From assembly GCF_030369675.1 (NCBI RefSeq), contig NZ_CP128477.1, positions 2,556,001 to 2,620,000 on the forward strand: a stretch of 64,000 bases of DNA. The letters are read 5' to 3'. The DNA is from Peteryoungia algae (GTDB lineage: Bacteria > Pseudomonadota > Alphaproteobacteria > Rhizobiales > Rhizobiaceae). The notes under the pieces are model-generated. The model ran no database searches, had not been told where the DNA came from, and worked only from the letters and a program-made list of their open reading frames with translations. Below are positions 9,795-18,915 of the stretch, in pieces. The translations under genes and the position numbers were made by a program. The first letter of the stretch is position 1; the number at the start of each line of letters is the position of its first letter.

Positions 9795-10823
9795 CTAGCC
9801 CCTGACCCCGTCCAGTTTTCCAGCAAGCTTCGCCAGGGTGTCCGGCTGCCCGAAGCCCCCCGATTTGGCGATGATACAATGACCTTTGGCATGAGCCAGA
9901 CCAAGGCCCGGCATGCATTCGCCCTCCAGGCGGAAACATTCAATGCCCATTCTATCCAGAACCTCTTCTGCTGTCGCACCGCCACACAGGAGTATGGTCT
10001 GCGCCTCGCTCGTCAAGCGCGGATGAACGCTCCTTGCCAGATTGGCCGAGACTTCCTGGGGCGAAATTCGCGTCTCCCCATCGGTCGCCTGCACCAGGAT
10101 CATGGGTGCAGAGCCTGGCACCGAAGGCGCCATGACACCGTTTGGAGCGGGATTGAAGGCAACCATGTCGAGCTGTCGCAATTGCTCCGCCTGCTCGACG
10201 GTAATCCGGTCATGCGAGCCGATGACGAACAGGCCTTTTCCAACAGGCGGCGCGACAAGCTCGCCATCAGCCCGCCCCGTCATGCGACAGGCGAGTGCCT
10301 CGGCAAGGCCCCTTGCCCCGACCAGGAGATCGACACCGCCGGCCTTGGCCGTTTCCAGCACCTCGAGCAGGTCTTCCTGTTGCAGCGCGTCAGGAATGAG
10401 TGCGCGGGCTGCATGCTGCCCCAACACGTCTGCGATGGAGATCGGCGTCGCAACGCCGAAGCCCTCGATATATCCATCTCGCACCACCCGTTCGAATGCG
10501 GGGATGGCAGGCGCGACCAAAGCGCGCCGATAGGAAATCGCATCCAATTCCCGTGAGATATGACCTTTGAGCCGAGAATCGATCTTCTTGAACAGGGTAA
10601 CCTGAGGAGGCAGCAACCCGAGGGCCTGTCGCATCGCCTGAAACGCCTTTTCCCGAGACCCCTCGCGGGACGCCAGATTGATCGAGAGAACCTCCGGTGA
10701 CAAGGCCAGTCCCTGGGCGACCGCGCCGACTTTCAGGACGACTTCAGTGCGAAGTCCCCGTGCCGCGAAAGGGGCGGCTGTATCCAGTGCGCCGGTAAGA
10801 TCGTCGGCAAGGATGACGAGCAC
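9795..10823 (-). CDS. DUF1537 four-carbon acid sugar kinase
   Basis: A 342-residue member of the family shown to phosphorylate threonate, erythronate and related tetronates at the 4-hydroxyl. N-terminal motifs ILADDLTGALDTAAPFA and FKKIDSRLKGHISREL (sugar-acid binding) and the C-terminal nucleotide-binding domain with LLCGGATAEEVLDRMG are clear. It is shorter than the usual 400-430 residues but both domains are present. With PdxA2 it forms the two-step route acid sugar -> 4-phosphate -> dihydroxyacetone phosphate. Whether the substrate is D-threonate, D-erythronate or another tetronate cannot be told from sequence. A TTG-free ATG start at 10823 is used. Confidence 0.9.
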   Translation of the reverse strand: MLVILADDLTGALDTAAPFAARGLRTEVVLKVGAVAQGLALSPEVLSINLASREGSREKAFQAMRQALGLLPPQVTLFKKIDSRLKGHISRELDAISYRRALVAPAIPAFERVVRDGYIEGFGVATPISIADVLGQHAARALIPDALQQEDLLEVLETAKAGGVDLLVGARGLAEALACRMTGRADGELVAPPVGKGLFVIGSHDRITVEQAEQLRQLDMVAFNPAPNGVMAPSVPGSAPMILVQATDGETRISPQEVSANLARSVHPRLTSEAQTILLCGGATAEEVLDRMGIECFRLEGECMPGLGLAHAKGHCIIAKSGGFGQPDTLAKLAGKLDGVRG

Positions 10824-11366
10824 GAAATCATTCCTAGTTGTTATCTTCGTGTTCGGAATATGGCTTTATTTTCATGGGAATGCAAATAAATACTAACAAA
10901 TTATCGCCAGACACGTGCCGCTTCGTCACAGTCGAACGACCTTGGAAACATGAAGCAATCTGCATGCGAGAATACGAAGCAGCGCTCGCATGTTGAGCGC
11001 TGCTCCGTATCCAAGTTCGGGCAACAGATCGCTAAAGTCGCGAATGTGGTTGTCGACATTGCGACTGCGTGCTTTCGGCCTTCCGGTGTATCCCGGGCAA
11101 GGGCCGTGGCGATGAAGGCGCAGACAGCCCGGCGCCCGCTCTTTCCTGCAACTGCTGAATGCCCCCGTCGGGGCCTTCAAGGCGAACCGGCGTGGTTCGA
11201 AAGCTCGGGAAACAGCTGCCGGTGCGAAACGGCAGCATTGCGCGAGGCGCCGTTGCAGACCCAAAAAACCTGCGTCGACCGGACCGTCGGGAAGATGGAC
11301 CGCCAGCGCAACCGGCAAATGCCGGCTTTTCTGACGACCCCGCCACCTGTTCCCTCAGCCACCGCC
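10824..11366. other. Intergenic region, no recognisable gene
   Basis: About 540 bases between the DUF1537 kinase start and the next operon's last gene. The first 90 bases are AT-rich and must hold the kinase/gntR promoter. The rest is GC-rich and open in more than one frame on both strands, but none of the translations resembles a known family. It may be the decayed remains of a gene. Confidence 0.5.
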
Positions 11367-12137
11367 TCAGCGGCCCAGCCAGCCACCATCAACCATCATG
11401 ACGGTCCCGTTTACGTAATTCGACGCGGAGGACGAGAGAAACACGACCGGTCCGGCGAAGTCTTCCGGCTGCCCCCAACGGCCAGCCGGTATCCGCTCAA
11501 GTATGGATCTCGAGCGATCAGGATCGTTGCGCAAGGCTTCGGTATTGTCGGTGTCAATATAGCCAGGCGCAATTGCGTTGACATTGACGCCTCGACCCGC
11601 CCACTCATTGGCGAAAGCCTTGGTCAACTGACCGATAGCGCCCTTCGAGGCAGCATAGCCAGGAACGGTGATGCCACCCTGAAAGGTCAGCAGTGAGGCG
11701 GTGAATATGATCTTGCCGCTGCCGCGCTCAACCATATGTCGCCCGATTTCCCGGGTCAGGACGAACTGCGAGGACAGATTGACCTCGATGACCTCATCCC
11801 AGATCGCATCGGAATGTTCTGTAGCAGGTGCGCGTCGGATCGTGCCGGCATTGTTGATCAGAATATCGATCCGGGGATTGTCCGCCAGAATCTGCGCGGC
11901 AAACGCCGTCACGGCCTTGCGATCGGCGAAATCGCATTGATAGCCGCGAAAGGATCGACCAGCGGCCAGAACATCGCCTTCGACGTCACTTCCGCTTGTT
12001 TCAAGGCTGGCGCTTACGCCGATAATATCGGCTCCCGCTTCGGCGAGCGCCTTGGCCATGCCGCGCCCAATCCCGCGTTTGGCGCCGGTAACAAACGCGG
12101 TTTTCCCGGAAAGATCAAAACTTGTCATAACGCTCAT
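11367..12137 (-). CDS. SDR family oxidoreductase, KduD-like
   Basis: A 256-residue classical short-chain dehydrogenase: TGAKRGIGRG cofactor motif, NNAG near residue 90, catalytic Ser in TASLLTFQGG, Tyr-x-x-x-Lys in GYAASKGA, and the C-terminal DGGWLGR. The sequence after the active site closely follows KduD (2-dehydro-3-deoxy-gluconate 5-dehydrogenase), including NEWAGRGVNVNAIAPGYI and SILERIPAGRWG. The start overlaps the previous gene's stop (ATGA). It is the last gene of the YtfQ-type operon, so it probably oxidises a keto-deoxy acid made by the enolase-superfamily enzyme; that is inference. The proven-context KduD is the separate gene at 47301-48044. Confidence 0.9.
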   Translation of the reverse strand: MSVMTSFDLSGKTAFVTGAKRGIGRGMAKALAEAGADIIGVSASLETSGSDVEGDVLAAGRSFRGYQCDFADRKAVTAFAAQILADNPRIDILINNAGTIRRAPATEHSDAIWDEVIEVNLSSQFVLTREIGRHMVERGSGKIIFTASLLTFQGGITVPGYAASKGAIGQLTKAFANEWAGRGVNVNAIAPGYIDTDNTEALRNDPDRSRSILERIPAGRWGQPEDFAGPVVFLSSSASNYVNGTVMMVDGGWLGR

Positions 12138-13168
12138 GCCGGCTCCTCCGAAACCTGAATCATCGACTTCATCGCATTGGGGTTCTTGGTCAGCGCCTCA
12201 AAGGCACCCTGAATCGCGTCGAGCCGTTGAATATCGGTAATGAAATTGTCGCAATCCACAACTCCGTCTTCCAGCAGAGCCATGGCCTGCTCGAAATCCT
12301 GCGGATGATAGACCCGCGCGCCAAGCATTTCCAACTCGCGCCAGAAGAACTGGAACAGATCGATCTGCGGCTTGCTGGCATGGATCGCCACCATCACGAT
12401 CCGGCCGCGCGTTGCCGCAACGGCCGTCATCAGGTCGACACCGGGCTGCGTGCCCGACACCTCGAACACGACATCCGCGCCCTTGCCGTTCGTCGATTCC
12501 GCGACAAATGCCGCGGCATTGACCAGCTTGGGATTGACGGTGCGGAAACCCAGCTTTTCAGCGAAGGCCAGCCGGTTCTCATTGATCTCCGAGATCGTGA
12601 CTTGGCCGCCGGCATGGCGGGCAACCAGCGCCACCAGCAGGCCGATCGGTCCACCGCCAATGACCACCACATCCTCGCCTGGCTGGAGGCGCGCGCGCTT
12701 GACGTCGTGGCAGGCCACCGCCAGAGGTTCGATCAGGGCCGCATGCCGCAGGCTCAGATTGTCCGGCAGGACATGGATGGTATGGGCCGGCACATTCCAC
12801 TTCTGCTGGAACGCGCCCTCCGTATCGATGCCAATGAATTTCAGGTTATGGCAAATGTGCTGATGCCCCGCATCACAAGCCGGGCAATGGCCACAGGCGT
12901 CGAGCGGACGCACGACGATACGCTGTCCGGCGGCGAGCCCCTCGACGCCCTCACCGATCGCTGAGATCGTGCCGGACATTTCATGGCCGACCGTGCGCTC
13001 GAAGCCGACGCGCTTGTCCATGTGCCCGAGATAGATATGCAGGTCGGTTCCGCAGATGCCGCAATAGGCGACATCGATCTGAACTTCGCCTTTGGCCGGC
13101 GGCGCAACCTCGCGGGCTTCGAGTGTAAACGTCTTGTTGCCGCGATAGACGGCCGCTTTGCTGGTCAT
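12134..13168 (-). CDS. Zinc-dependent alcohol dehydrogenase (MDR family, sorbitol/threonine dehydrogenase-like)
   Basis: A 344-residue medium-chain dehydrogenase. Catalytic zinc ligands lie in YCGICGTDLH and TVGHEMSG. The four structural-zinc cysteines are in CGHCPACDAGHQHIC, and the Rossmann motif is VVVIGGGPIGLLVA. It probably oxidises a hydroxyl of an imported sugar, sugar alcohol or aldonate. It follows the enolase-superfamily gene by 7 bases and overlaps the SDR gene by 4. The family covers L-threonine, galactitol, sorbitol and L-galactonate 5-dehydrogenases; the context supports a sugar-acid substrate but does not decide. Confidence 0.92.
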   Translation of the reverse strand: MTSKAAVYRGNKTFTLEAREVAPPAKGEVQIDVAYCGICGTDLHIYLGHMDKRVGFERTVGHEMSGTISAIGEGVEGLAAGQRIVVRPLDACGHCPACDAGHQHICHNLKFIGIDTEGAFQQKWNVPAHTIHVLPDNLSLRHAALIEPLAVACHDVKRARLQPGEDVVVIGGGPIGLLVALVARHAGGQVTISEINENRLAFAEKLGFRTVNPKLVNAAAFVAESTNGKGADVVFEVSGTQPGVDLMTAVAATRGRIVMVAIHASKPQIDLFQFFWRELEMLGARVYHPQDFEQAMALLEDGVVDCDNFITDIQRLDAIQGAFEALTKNPNAMKSMIQVSEEPA

Positions 13169-13175
13169 GGGAACC

Positions 13176-14273
13176 TCATGCTTTCAAAGTGTTTTCGGAT
13201 TCGAGCTTCGCCCAATCGAAGGTGACCCCGATACCAGGAGTGTCAGGAGCCACGGCCATCCTGTCTTCGACCACAAGCGGCCGGGTGGTATATTGGTCGA
13301 TGGGAAAGGAATGGACCTCAATCCAGCCCGCATTGCTGCGCGCCGATACCAGGCTGACATGGAGCTCCTGCATGCCGTGGCTGCAGATCGGCACGCCATG
13401 TTCCAGCGACAGATCTGCGACCTGCAGGAAGCCGGTGACGCCACCGCAATTGGAAGCGTCGGGCTGCACGAAGCTGAGTTTGGCTTGGTCGAAGGCATAG
13501 CCGAACTCGTGGATGGTGTGCAGGTTTTCGCCCATGGCGAGTGGCATGCCGGTTGCTTCGGCGATGCGCGCATATCCTGCATAATCGTCGGGAATCGTCG
13601 GCTCCTCGAACCAAAGCAGATCATAGGGCGCAAAGGCCTTCGCCGCCTCGATCGCCTGATCCACGCTCATTGAGTAGTTGGCATCGACCATGAAGGCGAC
13701 ATCGGGGCCGATCAGCTCGCGCACCGCCCTGATGCGCTCCAGATCCTCTGCAAGGCTTGGCTGACCGATCTTGATCTTCACCCCGTCGAAGCCGCGCGCG
13801 ATATAGCTGCGGATACTGTCCAGAAGCTTGGGCAGCGGGAAGTTCAGGTCGATGCCTCCGCAATAGGCGCGGCAACGATTGGAAGCGCCGCCCGCCATCT
13901 TCCACAGCGGTTCGCCCAGACGCCTGCCGCGCAAGTCCCACAGTGCGATGTCGATAGCCGAAATCGCGAACGAGGCGATGCCGCCCCGCGCGACATAATG
14001 CACATGCCACTGCATGGCATCATAGAGCTCCTCGACCGGTTCGGCATCGCGGCCGATCAGGAACGGCGCCAGATCGTGTTCGATCATCGCCGCGATCGCG
14101 TGACCACCCTTGCCGCCCGTATAGGTATAGCCCGTCGCGGTAGCGCCATTCTCCAGCGTGACAGTGGCTGTGATCAATTCGAAATGATGGTGATCGCCAT
14201 GCTTGGCATCAACCAGCACTTCGGCAAGCGGAATATGAAACAGTCTCACTTCGATTGTGCTGATCTTGGTCAT
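13176..14273 (-). CDS. Mandelate racemase/muconate lactonizing enzyme family protein (probable acid-sugar dehydratase)
   Basis: A 365-residue enolase-superfamily enzyme of the mandelate-racemase subgroup. Catalytic pieces are in order: KxK-type lysines in GVKIKIG, the metal ligands Asp in MVDANYSM, Glu in WFEEPT and Glu in MGENLHT, then the Asp of QPDASNCGG and the His of CSHGMQE forming the His-Asp dyad. Enzymes with this set usually dehydrate six- or five-carbon aldonates to 2-keto-3-deoxy acids. The ATG overlaps the permease stop by 4 bases, so it is tightly coupled to the importer. The exact aldonate cannot be assigned. Confidence 0.92.
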   Translation of the reverse strand: MTKISTIEVRLFHIPLAEVLVDAKHGDHHHFELITATVTLENGATATGYTYTGGKGGHAIAAMIEHDLAPFLIGRDAEPVEELYDAMQWHVHYVARGGIASFAISAIDIALWDLRGRRLGEPLWKMAGGASNRCRAYCGGIDLNFPLPKLLDSIRSYIARGFDGVKIKIGQPSLAEDLERIRAVRELIGPDVAFMVDANYSMSVDQAIEAAKAFAPYDLLWFEEPTIPDDYAGYARIAEATGMPLAMGENLHTIHEFGYAFDQAKLSFVQPDASNCGGVTGFLQVADLSLEHGVPICSHGMQELHVSLVSARSNAGWIEVHSFPIDQYTTRPLVVEDRMAVAPDTPGIGVTFDWAKLESENTLKA

Positions 14274-15271
14274 TGCGTCATGCCTGTCTTGCGCGGACCG
14301 GAGATCCCGCGCGTTTGAAGAAGAATAACTGCAAACAGGAAGCCACCCCGGATAACCATCTGCCAATAGGCGCTCATGCTGATCGTGCCCCGGCCATTCT
14401 CGAAATTGAGGATATTGAACACCAGGCCGAGCAGCAGCGCACCGGCAATGGTGGCCGGGATTGACCCGATGCCGCCCGTCAGGAGAGTCCCGCCAACCAC
14501 GACGGAGGCGATGGCGGAGAGTTCCCAGCCGACGCCCTCAAGCGGTTGACCGGCGCCGAAACCGGATGCGAGGAAGACACCCGCCAGTCCGGCACAACCG
14601 CCACTCAGCGCATAGACGAAGAGCTTGGTGCGATCGACATCCAGACCCATCAGTCGCGAAGCGTCTTCCGAACCGCCGACGGCGAGCACGACGCGGCCCA
14701 GTGAACTGTGCTCGAGAAGCACCCACAAAGCGATGGCAACGCCGGCGACGATCAGGATAGCCCACGGAAAGAGCCCGAATGCGCTTTCCATGCCGAGACG
14801 GGTGAAATTGGATCCCCAATCGACCGCAATGGTCTCCGCGCCAGAGATGATCAATGCCCCGCCCTTTGCGCCCAGCATGGTGGCGAGCGTGGCGATGAAC
14901 GGCGGAATGCGCATACCGACGATGAAGAAGCCGTTGAGAACTCCGATCAGCACGCCGGTGGCGACACCGCAGGGCAGCGCCACCTGAATGCCATAGGGCG
15001 ACATATAGGCGGCAACGACAGAGGTGAACGCCGCCACCGAGCCGACCGACAGATCGATACCGCCGGTCAGGATGACGAAGCACATGCCGAGCGAAATCAG
15101 GATGAACATCGCATTGTAGTTGAGGAAGGAACTGAAGTTGTACGCCCCGCCGAAGTTGTCGTAGCGCAGCAAGCCAAACAGGATGAGCATGGCAAGCGCG
15201 ATCCAGACGCCGGTGGTCTGCGAGTTGCCGCGCAGATAGCGGCGCAGATCGAATGCCGATTGATCAAGCAT
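14270..15271 (-). CDS. Sugar ABC transporter permease (YjfF-like, RbsC family)
   Basis: One of two non-identical RbsC-type permeases, 333 residues with about ten hydrophobic segments. The conserved [16 protein letters not shown] and [16 protein letters not shown] blocks are visible. YtfT/YjfF pairs form the heterodimeric channel of the E. coli galactofuranose importer, and this operon keeps the same arrangement of binding protein, ATPase and two permeases. Confidence 0.93.
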   Translation of the reverse strand: MLDQSAFDLRRYLRGNSQTTGVWIALAMLILFGLLRYDNFGGAYNFSSFLNYNAMFILISLGMCFVILTGGIDLSVGSVAAFTSVVAAYMSPYGIQVALPCGVATGVLIGVLNGFFIVGMRIPPFIATLATMLGAKGGALIISGAETIAVDWGSNFTRLGMESAFGLFPWAILIVAGVAIALWVLLEHSSLGRVVLAVGGSEDASRLMGLDVDRTKLFVYALSGGCAGLAGVFLASGFGAGQPLEGVGWELSAIASVVVGGTLLTGGIGSIPATIAGALLLGLVFNILNFENGRGTISMSAYWQMVIRGGFLFAVILLQTRGISGPRKTGMTQ

Positions 15272-15274
15272 CTC

Positions 15275-16270
15275 CTAGTCCTTTCGTCCTTGCTGGATGT
15301 AGACGGCGAGGATGATGATCCCGGCCTTGGCGACCAGAGCGACTTCGTCCGCAACGCCGTTTGCGAGAAGCGTGTATCGAACCAGCTGGATGATCACCGC
15401 TCCGAGGATGACGCCGAAGACAGGGGCACGCCCCCCTTGCAGCAGGGCGCCACCGACCACGGCTGCTGCAATGGCATCCAGTTCCATCAGATTGCCGATG
15501 CGCGCTGCATCAGAGGCGGAATTGATGGCCACGACGATCAGGCCGGCGAGTCCCGCCAGACCGGCGCAGATGACATAGGCGCCGATCTTGATGCGCTTGA
15601 CCGGCGCGCCCGTCAGCCGTGCTGCCGTCTCGTTGCCGCCGACAGCGAGCAAGTAGCGACCGAACAGGGTCCGGTGCACGAGCCACCAGATGACAATCGC
15701 CAGAGCCAGGACCAGCCAGCCCTGAAACGGCAATCCGAGGATCTTGCCCGTTCCGAGATAGCTGAACGCCTTGTTGCTGAAGGTCTGCAGATTGCCGTTG
15801 GTCAGCACCTGGGCGATGCCCCGGCCCGAGATGAACAGGATCAGCGTGGCAATGATCGGCTGCACATTCAAAAGGCTGACGAGCGAGCCGTTGAAGACCC
15901 CGCAACCGAGCGCCACCACCAGCGGCACGGCGATAGCCGCCGTCAACCCGAGAACCGGATAGGCCTGGGCGAATTCGGAGGTGAAGATCAACGGAGCCAA
16001 GGCCCCGGCCAAGGCCATGACAGCGCCGACGCTGAGGTCGATGCCGCCGGTGGCGATCACCAGCGTCATGCCGACGGCGACGATCGAAATCGTCGCCACC
16101 TGACTGATGTTGACGAAGAAGGTTTGCAGGCTGACGAAATTCGGCGTGACCATGACATTGAACAACAGGATCAAGGCAAGGGCGATCAGGCTGCCATGCT
16201 GCCGGACAAAACCGGCGCCAGACGCATATGTTCGCGACGGGCTCGCGAGAGGAAGCTCGGTAGTGCTCAT
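15275..16270 (-). CDS. Sugar ABC transporter permease (YtfT-like, RbsC family)
   Basis: Partner permease, 331 residues, with the family block [19 protein letters not shown] and VQPIIATLILFISGRGIAQ. Its start overlaps the ATPase stop by 4 bases and its stop lies 3 bases before the second permease. Hydrophobic segments are spread over the whole chain, with no soluble domain. Two different permeases in one operon, rather than an RbsC homodimer, is the feature that ties the system to the YtfQRT-YjfF type. Confidence 0.93.
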   Translation of the reverse strand: MSTTELPLASPSRTYASGAGFVRQHGSLIALALILLFNVMVTPNFVSLQTFFVNISQVATISIVAVGMTLVIATGGIDLSVGAVMALAGALAPLIFTSEFAQAYPVLGLTAAIAVPLVVALGCGVFNGSLVSLLNVQPIIATLILFISGRGIAQVLTNGNLQTFSNKAFSYLGTGKILGLPFQGWLVLALAIVIWWLVHRTLFGRYLLAVGGNETAARLTGAPVKRIKIGAYVICAGLAGLAGLIVVAINSASDAARIGNLMELDAIAAAVVGGALLQGGRAPVFGVILGAVIIQLVRYTLLANGVADEVALVAKAGIIILAVYIQQGRKD

Positions 16271-17790
16271 GCTGCATCTTCCTGATGATGGTGGGCAATA
16301 GCTGCAACGAGCGCGTTCTCGGTAATGCCGGGATTCTGTAGCTCCGACACGGTATGCCCGGCCTGCAGCACGACGATCCGGTCGGCACCCTCCACGAGTT
16401 CCTCAAACTCGGAACTGATCAGCAAGACACTGCCGCCTTTCGATACATAGTCACGTATGATGGACTGAATCTCGAGCTTGGCCCCGACATCCACACCGCG
16501 GGTCGGTTCGTCGAGAATGAGCAAGTCCGGTTCATTGGAGAGCCAGCGCGCCAGCAGCACCTTCTGCTGATTGCCGCCCGACAATTCTCTGATCGGTTGC
16601 TCCATGCTGGAGGTCTTGATACCGAGAACCTTGATGTAATGTTCGACCAGAGCGCGTTCGCGCTTGCGGTCAATGGCGCCGGCCCAGGTCAGTTTGGGCA
16701 GAAGCGCCAGCGTCAGGTTCTCGCGAACCGACATGTCGGGCACGATGCCCTCGGCCTTGCGGTCTTCTGCGAGGTAGCCGAGACCTGCTGCGATCGCATT
16801 GGCCGGGCTCCTTGGCTGTGACAGTTGATCGCCGATACGCATCTCGCCCTTCACCAGGGGATCGACACCGAAGATCGCCCGCGCCACTTCCGTGCGCCCG
16901 GACCCCAAGAGACCACCGAGGCCCACGATTTCACCGCGCCGAACCGTCAGCGATGCATGGCGCAGGCTGCGGCCCGTTGCGATATCGGTTGCCACCAGCA
17001 GCAGTTCGCCAGGTTCGCTCTCCGCGCCGCCAAGGCTGGTCATGCCAGCCGCGGCGATATCGTCCGGATTGCGGCCGAGCATGTCCGCGATCAGGTCCAG
17101 CTTGGTGCAATCGGCAATGTCACGACGACCGACCGTCACGCCATCGCGCATGACCGTCACGCGGTCGCAGATCTCAAACAGCTCTTCGAGAAAATGGGAA
17201 ATGTAGAGCACCGCAATGCCAGCAGCTTTCAGCGTCCGCACGACGTCGAACAGAATGGAAACCTCTCGGTCGTCCAGCGATGACGTCGGCTCGTCCATGA
17301 TGACCAGCTTGGCATCCAGCGACACGGCTCGGGCAATCGCAACCAGTTGCTGGACCGCCGTGGAATAGCTGCCAAGCGGCGCGCGCACATCGATGTCGAT
17401 ACCGAAACGCGTGAGGATCTCGCTCGATCGCCGATGCGCTTCCGGCCAGTCGATCAACCCGCCGAAGCGGCGCGGTTCGTAGCCCATCACGATGTTTTCG
17501 GTGACGCTGCGCAAGGGCACCAGATTGAGTTCCTGGTAGATCGTGGCGATCCCTGCATCCTGCGCCTCGCGCGGACCTGCTATGTTGAGTTCCTTGCCGG
17601 CAAAGTGAACAGAGCCCGCATCCCGGCGATAGACCCCCGTCAGGATCTTCACCAACGTCGACTTGCCAGCGCCATTCTGGCCAATCACGGCATGCACCTC
17701 ACCGGGCGCAATTTCGAGCTGCGCTGCCATCAGCGCTGCCACGCCTCCAAAGGTCTTTGATATTCCGTCCATACTGACAAGCGGCTGCAT
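16267..17790 (-). CDS. Sugar ABC transporter ATP-binding protein (YtfR/RbsA type, two ABC domains)
   Basis: A 507-residue double ATPase. Domain one: Walker A GQNGAGKSTLVKIL, Walker B region LVIMDEPTSSLDDRE. Domain two: the degenerate Walker A site GLLGSGRTEVARA usual for RbsA-type proteins, signature LSGGNQQKVLLARWL and LLILDEPTRGVDVGAK. The start is set at 17790, where GAGGTATGGA precedes ATG; a 22-residue upstream extension has no ribosome site. It follows the binding-protein gene by about 70 bases. Confidence 0.94.
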   Translation of the reverse strand: MQPLVSMDGISKTFGGVAALMAAQLEIAPGEVHAVIGQNGAGKSTLVKILTGVYRRDAGSVHFAGKELNIAGPREAQDAGIATIYQELNLVPLRSVTENIVMGYEPRRFGGLIDWPEAHRRSSEILTRFGIDIDVRAPLGSYSTAVQQLVAIARAVSLDAKLVIMDEPTSSLDDREVSILFDVVRTLKAAGIAVLYISHFLEELFEICDRVTVMRDGVTVGRRDIADCTKLDLIADMLGRNPDDIAAAGMTSLGGAESEPGELLLVATDIATGRSLRHASLTVRRGEIVGLGGLLGSGRTEVARAIFGVDPLVKGEMRIGDQLSQPRSPANAIAAGLGYLAEDRKAEGIVPDMSVRENLTLALLPKLTWAGAIDRKRERALVEHYIKVLGIKTSSMEQPIRELSGGNQQKVLLARWLSNEPDLLILDEPTRGVDVGAKLEIQSIIRDYVSKGGSVLLISSEFEELVEGADRIVVLQAGHTVSELQNPGITENALVAAIAHHHQEDAA

Positions 17791-17863
17791 TCCATACCTC
17801 ACGATCGCGCCGGGAAAGGAGCCAGGAGAAATGCCCCAAGGCACCTCCCCTGGCACGGAAGGA

Positions 17864-18838
17864 TCAGTAGGCTTCAGCGATATGATCGGCCGCGTTTTCC
17901 TTGGTGAAGATCCGGTCCTTGACCTGAACCCAGGGCTCGATCTTCTCTCCGGCGGCGTAACGCTTCATCACGTCGCAGGCGAGCGGACCGAAGAAGGGCG
18001 AGCTTTCCACCGTCACACCCATCTTGCCATCGGAAATGGCCTGCAGGGCATCACGCGTACCGTCGATGGAGACGATCGTGACGTCTTCACCGGGCTTGCG
18101 GCCGGCAAGTTCCAGTGCCTGGATCGCGCCGATCGCCATTTCGTCATTGTGCGCATAGACGATATTGACGTCGGGATGGGCCTGGAGCAGCGTTTCCATG
18201 ACCTGACGCCCGAGGTCGCGGGCGAAATCGCCGGTCTGCGATGCGACGATCGTAAAGCGCGGATCCTTCGCAATCCGCTCATCGAAGCCCTTCTTGCGAT
18301 CATTGGCCGGAGACGAGCCGGTCGTGCCTTCCAGCTCGACGATCACGCCCTTTTCCCCCTTGAAATTCTCGATGGTCCATTCGGCAACGCGTCGACCCTG
18401 ATCGACGAAATCCGAACCGAGAAACGCGACAAAATCTTCCCCGGCCTTGGCGGAATTCGGATCGACGGAACGGTCGACCAGGAAGGTCGGGATGCCGGCG
18501 GCCTTGGCCTTCTTGACCGCTGGGATGAGCGGCTTTTCCTCGCGCGGCGGCAGGAACAGGACATCGATGCCCTGGGCGATCATGGAATCGACATCGGCAA
18601 CCTGCTTGGCAGCCGAGCCGGCTGCATCCGTGGCGATCAGGTCCCAGTTGCACTTCTCAGCCGTGTCATGGAACGACTTGGTTTCGGCAATGCGCCACGG
18701 ATTGTTGCTTTCCATCTGGGAAAAGCCAACTTTGTACCGTTCCTTTTGAGCCAGCGGCGGCGGCTCAGCCGAGACTGTGACGGCGGATGCAGCAAAGCCG
18801 AAGATGGCCGCCGATGCCAGAAGCAATGTCCTGTTCAT
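17864..18838 (-). CDS. Periplasmic sugar-binding protein, YtfQ (galactofuranose)-like
   Basis: A 324-residue receptor with signal peptide (MNRTLLLASAAIFGFAASA, cleavage near VSA-EP). The mature start KVGFSQMESNNPWRIAETKS and the later GTTGSSPANDRKKGF, YAHNDEMAIGAIQALELAG and SIDGTRDALQAI follow E. coli YtfQ closely, much more than RbsB. This suggests a furanose-form or otherwise unusual sugar as ligand. GGAGG lies about 6 bases before the ATG at 18838. Between it and the upstream aldehyde dehydrogenase there is a perfect hairpin (18858-18878), possibly for differential expression. Confidence 0.92.
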   Translation of the reverse strand: MNRTLLLASAAIFGFAASAVTVSAEPPPLAQKERYKVGFSQMESNNPWRIAETKSFHDTAEKCNWDLIATDAAGSAAKQVADVDSMIAQGIDVLFLPPREEKPLIPAVKKAKAAGIPTFLVDRSVDPNSAKAGEDFVAFLGSDFVDQGRRVAEWTIENFKGEKGVIVELEGTTGSSPANDRKKGFDERIAKDPRFTIVASQTGDFARDLGRQVMETLLQAHPDVNIVYAHNDEMAIGAIQALELAGRKPGEDVTIVSIDGTRDALQAISDGKMGVTVESSPFFGPLACDVMKRYAAGEKIEPWVQVKDRIFTKENAADHIAEAY

Positions 18839-18857
18839 GTGTTTTCCTCCACTTGGT

Positions 18858-18878
18858 GCGACGGACCTCCTCCGTCGC
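18858..18878 (-). other. Perfect 8-bp stem-loop upstream of the binding-protein gene
   Basis: GCGACGGA and its exact complement TCCGTCGC are separated by a 5-base loop in the gap between the aldehyde dehydrogenase stop and the binding-protein ATG. No T run follows, so an mRNA processing or stabilising hairpin that raises binding-protein expression is more likely than a terminator. Confidence 0.45.
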
Positions 18879-18915
18879 GGTTGCGTTGCGGCCCGTCGGA
18901 ACCTCAACCCGGGGA

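Noticed and set aside
10926..11318. Minus-strand open frame of 130 codons and an overlapping plus-strand frame of 248 codons
   Set aside because: No ribosome site, no recognisable motif and both strands open at once; kept only as an unassigned gap.
14708..16285. Plus-strand open frame of about 525 codons across the two permease genes
   Set aside because: Antisense of two clear RbsC permeases; the translation is a low-complexity mix of Asp, Gln, Arg and His with no family features.
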